A stretch of DNA of 50,623 nucleotides, from NCBI RefSeq assembly GCF_039822205.1, contig NZ_JBAGBW010000015.1:1-50623 (forward strand), written 5' to 3'. The DNA comes from Thermodesulfobium sp. 4217-1. Its GTDB lineage: Bacteria; Thermodesulfobiota; Thermodesulfobiia; Thermodesulfobiales; Thermodesulfobiaceae. The notes under the pieces were generated by a model. That model had not been told where the DNA came from. It searched no databases and worked only from the letters and a program-made list of their open reading frames with translations. The translations under genes were made by a program, and so were the position numbers. Shown here piece by piece: positions 46,341-50,623 of the stretch; position 1 is the stretch's first letter; the number at the start of each line of letters is the position of its first letter.

Positions 46341-47414
46341 TCATAAACTTTCAAAACCGTATCCTTTTGATTTCATAATAGGCAAAACCACATCAAGAGC
46401 CTGTATAGTCTTCAAAAGGCCCTGATGTCCAAGAAACACATTTCCATCCTTCAAACCAGAAAGATATGAGCTTGCTATCTGCTCTCTGGTAGTTTCTTTT
46501 CTGTAATCTGCAGTATTGACGTTCCACCAGGCTACTTTTAGCCCCAGGTCTTTTACGAGATTTTCCTTCTGACTGTCAAGATCCCCGCCAGGAGGTCTAA
46601 ACCACTTGATATTAGACATATCTAAACCCGCATCCTTAAAGGTGGTGGTTTCAAGGGTAATCTCTTCCTTTGCCTTAAGGTTGTCCAATTTGTTAAAGTT
46701 AAAGTGATCCTCTGAATGGTAACCTATTTCAATACCCCAGTCCTGCAAGATCTTGCCTACATACGGTCTTACTTCCAACATCTTGCCTACAAGAAAAAAG
46801 GTGGCATGGCCATAATGTCTTACCAGATCAGCAAGGAGCAAGGAATACAAGGGGAATGGTCCGTCGTCAAATGTCAAAAATACCTTTTTCTGGCCCTGTT
46901 TTATAGGAGGTGCCTGTTCTACCTTGCCAAATGGGTCCTTGCCCTTGTAATAAGGCTTGCCCTTGTTCCAAGACCAGTAGTAGCCACAGTCTGCAAGAGG
47001 CTCGCTATCCTTGAATGCGCTGTGCGTAGAAAGCGCGGTAAATAGCTCACCGTATCCATATTTATATGGGGCAGGCCTCTCTATAAAGCTTATCTCGACA
47101 AAATCAAGACCTGGTATGGCGAACAAAGAAGTAAATATCTTTTTTGATTCCGACTCAAAAGATACGTCGCTCTGCGGACTCACCTTCAAGGCCACCCATG
47201 CCCCTGTAATGTAGCCATTCGATGCCGACTGAACGTCAAGAACGTCGCCCGTTAACTTTGACTTTATTTGGCTTGTAATGTTATCTGTATTTAGTTTATC
47301 TACCTGCGCAAAGGATACGTGCTCGACTCTATGAGAAAAATGCCAAAAAAGAGCGCCTGCGACAATAAGGATCAAAATAGCGGGTATAACAATCTTTATA
47401 TTTAAAAATTTCAT
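46341..47414 (-). CDS. Membrane-anchored polysaccharide deacetylase (NodB fold)
   Basis: A 357-residue protein anchored by one N-terminal membrane helix (about 8-27). The NodB domain begins with TFDDGPFP (catalytic base and metal Asp), GYHSEDHFNF carries the two metal His residues, and RPPGGDLDS and LGHQG are later motifs. It should remove N-acetyl groups from peptidoglycan or a polysaccharide outside the membrane. The region before the NodB domain (about 30-140) has no known fold that I recognise. It follows lysA and precedes glmM on the same strand. Confidence 0.88.
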   Translation of the reverse strand: MKFLNIKIVIPAILILIVAGALFWHFSHRVEHVSFAQVDKLNTDNITSQIKSKLTGDVLDVQSASNGYITGAWVALKVSPQSDVSFESESKKIFTSLFAIPGLDFVEISFIERPAPYKYGYGELFTALSTHSAFKDSEPLADCGYYWSWNKGKPYYKGKDPFGKVEQAPPIKQGQKKVFLTFDDGPFPLYSLLLADLVRHYGHATFFLVGKMLEVRPYVGKILQDWGIEIGYHSEDHFNFNKLDNLKAKEEITLETTTFKDAGLDMSNIKWFRPPGGDLDSQKENLVKDLGLKVAWWNVNTADYRKETTREQIASSYLSGLKDGNVFLGHQGLLKTIQALDVVLPIMKSKGYGFESL

Positions 47415-47498
47415 AGAAACTCCCTTCTAATTTCTTACAGATACCCAAAAAGTAACACTTATTTTAACACCTGATAAAAAATCAATTATAAATTAATT

Positions 47499-49146
<1,648 letters not shown>

Positions 49147-49172
49147 AAATATTAAAGATCCTAATATTTTAC

Positions 49173-49193
49173 TATACTATGTAGAATAGTATA
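49173..49193. promoter_or_regulatory. Operator-like palindrome between glnB and trmL
   Basis: TATACTAT and ATAGTATA, perfect 8-bp arms with five bases between, in the 94-base region of two divergent genes. It overlaps possible -10 elements for both directions, so a dimeric regulator could bind here; the AT-rich composition weakens this. Confidence 0.35.
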
Positions 49194-49232
49194 AAGTATC
49201 AAAAATGAAAAATGAAGGAGTCATATCATAGG

Positions 49233-49682
49233 ATGAAGATAATATTGGTTGAGCCTGAAATTCCACAAAACACTGGAAACATAGGCAGACTTTGTGTAGC
49301 AGCAGGGGTTTCTCTGGTTGTAGTAGGCCCCACAGGATTTTTAATTGATGACAAAAGGTTAAAGCGCGCTGGAATGGACTATTGGGAGCACCTTGACTTT
49401 ACATTTTATCCGACTTTTGAAGAGGCAAAGCCCAATTTTGACACAGAAAATTTGCTTCTTTTCTCTCCTTCGGGTAAAAATATTTATACAAAGGGGACTT
49501 ATTCTAAAGATAGCCTTATCGTTTTTGGCAAAGAAAGCACAGGCTTGGATGAGAGGATACTCAATGAGTTTGAAGACAAGACATACTTCATACCAATGAA
49601 TAAAGAAGCAAGATCGCTAAATCTCTCAAATAGCGTCGCAATAGCCCTTTACGAGGCTCTAAGACAGATAGAAAAATGGTAG
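49233..49682 (+). CDS. trmL: tRNA (cytidine/uridine-34 2'-O)-methyltransferase TrmL
   Basis: A 149-residue SPOUT methyltransferase from ATG 49233; an ATG at 49212 would add seven unlikely residues, and AAGGAG at 49215-49220 lies between them. ILVEPEIPQNTGNIGRLCVAAG is the conserved start, GKESTGLDE and MNKEARSLNLSNSVAIALYE form the SAM knot. It methylates the wobble ribose of tRNA-Leu. Confidence 0.9.
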   Translation: MKIILVEPEIPQNTGNIGRLCVAAGVSLVVVGPTGFLIDDKRLKRAGMDYWEHLDFTFYPTFEEAKPNFDTENLLLFSPSGKNIYTKGTYSKDSLIVFGKESTGLDERILNEFEDKTYFIPMNKEARSLNLSNSVAIALYEALRQIEKW

Positions 49683-50222
49683 CTAAGAGAGATATCTCTC
49701 AGGGATGTATTTTATCCATTCATGATATTGACTTTTTGCACACCTGATAATATCCAATAAGTTGGAGGGAATTTTGGGCCTCTTCGGACGTCTAAAGAGA
49801 ATCATATTTGCCTCTTCAGGGGTCTTGTTACCCTTTTTCAGGTTGCATGCCTGACAGGCGGCTACTACATTTTCCCATGAAAGATCCCCACCTCTGGATT
49901 TCGGTATCACGTGATCTACAGTTAAATTTGCAGATTTTTTGCCACAATATTGGCATGTATTCTGATCTCTTGCTATTATGTTTCTTCTGGTAAGAGCGAC
50001 ATCTTTATATGGCAAAAATATATTCCTATCGAGCCTTATCACGCAAGGCAGCCTTATATCTTCTCTTAAAAAGTGGCCATTGTATTCAATAACCTCTGCC
50101 TTTTTCTTCCAAACGAGCAAAAAGCCCCTTTTCCAGGAACTCACTCCCAGAGGATAAAATGAAGAGTTCAAAACTAAAACCTTTTCATCAGAAAGCCCCT
50201 TTTTCGTAAGGAAAACTATCAC
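49683..50222 (-). CDS. HNH endonuclease family protein
   Basis: A 179-residue HNH protein. The zinc site is Cys90, Cys93, Cys123 and Cys126; the catalytic core is Asp103-His104 in TVDHVIPKSRGG and Asn117 in WENVV. The N-terminal ~80 residues (VLVLNSSFYPLGV) are shared with a widespread housekeeping-like family. It is not clearly linked to an intron, phage or restriction system here. The start is GTG with GAGGGG close upstream. Its stop lies next to the trmL stop. Function unknown. Confidence 0.8.
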   Translation of the reverse strand: MIVFLTKKGLSDEKVLVLNSSFYPLGVSSWKRGFLLVWKKKAEVIEYNGHFLREDIRLPCVIRLDRNIFLPYKDVALTRRNIIARDQNTCQYCGKKSANLTVDHVIPKSRGGDLSWENVVAACQACNLKKGNKTPEEANMILFRRPKRPKIPSNLLDIIRCAKSQYHEWIKYIPERYLS

Positions 50223-50261
50223 CCCTCAAAAGATTAATGTAATTCTAATAAGACTCTAATG

Positions 50262-50295
50262 ATTATAGCACGGCACAGTGTTAATATTATGTTAA
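50262..50295 (-). promoter_or_regulatory. Promoter with two TTAACA repeats upstream of the HNH gene
   Basis: On the minus strand TTAACA, five bases, TTAACA (50290-50295 and 50279-50284), then 11 bases and a perfect TATAAT (50262-50267). The spacing is that of the pstS repeats. A third, poorer hexamer lies 11 bases further upstream. Confidence 0.4.
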
Positions 50296-50303
50296 TACTT
50301 AGG

Positions 50304-50423
50304 TTACTTTTTCGAACCTTGAGAAAAGATAACATATAAGAAAAAGAGAGCCAACAAGATACGAAATAGATTCGAAGCAATTTTTATAGAATTTAGCATC
50401 CTAAGTTTGTAGTTTTCTAACAT
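50304..50423 (-). CDS. Possible 39-residue membrane peptide
   Basis: From ATG 50423 the frame encodes MLENYKLRMLNS, then a hydrophobic helix (FRILLALFFLYVIF) and a short polar end. A TATAAT lies about seven bases before the ATG, but there is no ribosome-binding site. It may be a leaderless small membrane protein or chance. Confidence 0.25.
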   Translation of the reverse strand: MLENYKLRMLNSIKIASNLFRILLALFFLYVIFSQGSKK

Positions 50424-50507
50424 AGCTTAATTATATCAGCTTCTAGCAAACTATACACAAGAGTTTGGAATCAAGAGAGATAGATAACAAATGTCGTTTA
50501 TTGTGTG

Positions 50508-50572
50508 TGTTATAATATGAGAATATAATATAAGAATAATTGCTTGATTGACACTTGACAAAGGTGTATAAT
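50508..50572 (+). promoter_or_regulatory. Tandem promoters reading out of the window, probably into an rRNA operon
   Basis: An extended -10 TGTTATAAT at 50508-50516, and a second promoter with TTGATT at 50544-50549, 17 bases, and TATAAT at 50567-50572. The following bases include a TTTGACAACTGAATA element like that in the leader of many 16S rRNA genes. No rRNA gene starts before base 50623, so the identity is an inference. Confidence 0.45.
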
Positions 50573-50623
50573 GTTTAATTATTTGAAATATTCTGTCAAC
50601 TTTGACAACTGAATATTGTTTTG

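Noticed and set aside
49683-50222. HNH gene as a homing endonuclease or part of a defence system
   Set aside because: No intron, phage or restriction partner nearby; the N-terminal part matches a common family of unclear function.

Overview
The window comes from a low-GC anaerobic or thermophilic bacterium with a flagellum. Arginine is written almost only as AGA/AGG, AUA is common for isoleucine, and TTG and GTG starts are frequent. The mix of sugar-nucleotide glycan genes, FlhF/FlhG, CsrA, an APS kinase and lysine synthesis through diaminopimelate would suit a Thermodesulfobium-like organism or another deep Firmicutes-like lineage. That name is a guess; no rRNA or species marker lies in the window.

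Layout. 1-3.3 kb: a remnant of an IS607-type recombinase, an MBL-fold hydrolase with a sirtuin, and a convergent pstS with four phosphate-box-like repeats upstream. 3.3-8.4 kb: a disturbed sugar locus on the minus strand. It holds a decayed IS256-type transposase, a truncated methyltransferase, a GT2 glycosyltransferase duplicated from the flagellin locus, a PIN-domain/sugar-aminotransferase fusion with an antitoxin-like gene overlapping its start, a GNAT acetyltransferase, and an FdtA-type ketoisomerase. 8.4-12.9 kb: a divergent response regulator/histidine kinase pair, a processive GT2 synthase, secG, and a DUF2225 protein. 12.9-23.2 kb: flagellar genes transcribed leftward as fliC-flaG-fliD-fliS-fliT, then HD-GYP-csrA-fliH-fliI-flhF-flhG.

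23.3-31.9 kb: a probable flagellin glycosylation island (a 1105-residue glycosyltransferase, two methyltransferase-like genes, GT2, a GmhB-like phosphatase, APS kinase and a FemAB-like acyltransferase). 31.9-50.2 kb: mostly housekeeping genes, ftsK, a Cys-nucleophile hydrolase, a class III aminotransferase, a HAD phosphatase, CDF transporter, secDF, tgt, ymdB, rny, recA, glmM, polysaccharide deacetylase, lysA, glnB, trmL and an HNH endonuclease. The right edge has two strong plus-strand -10 elements and a leader resembling those before rRNA operons.

How the genes connect. The 4-8 kb and 23-31 kb loci both build surface glycans and share a duplicated glycosyltransferase segment with an alternating pattern of identity and divergence. 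CsrA, encoded between HD-GYP and fliH, has plausible binding sites in the flagellin leader, which also has a sigma-28-like promoter. The most unusual items are the PIN-aminotransferase fusion with its antitoxin-like partner, a glnB ribosome-binding site separated from its start codon by a hairpin, and the repeat-based phosphate-box candidates.
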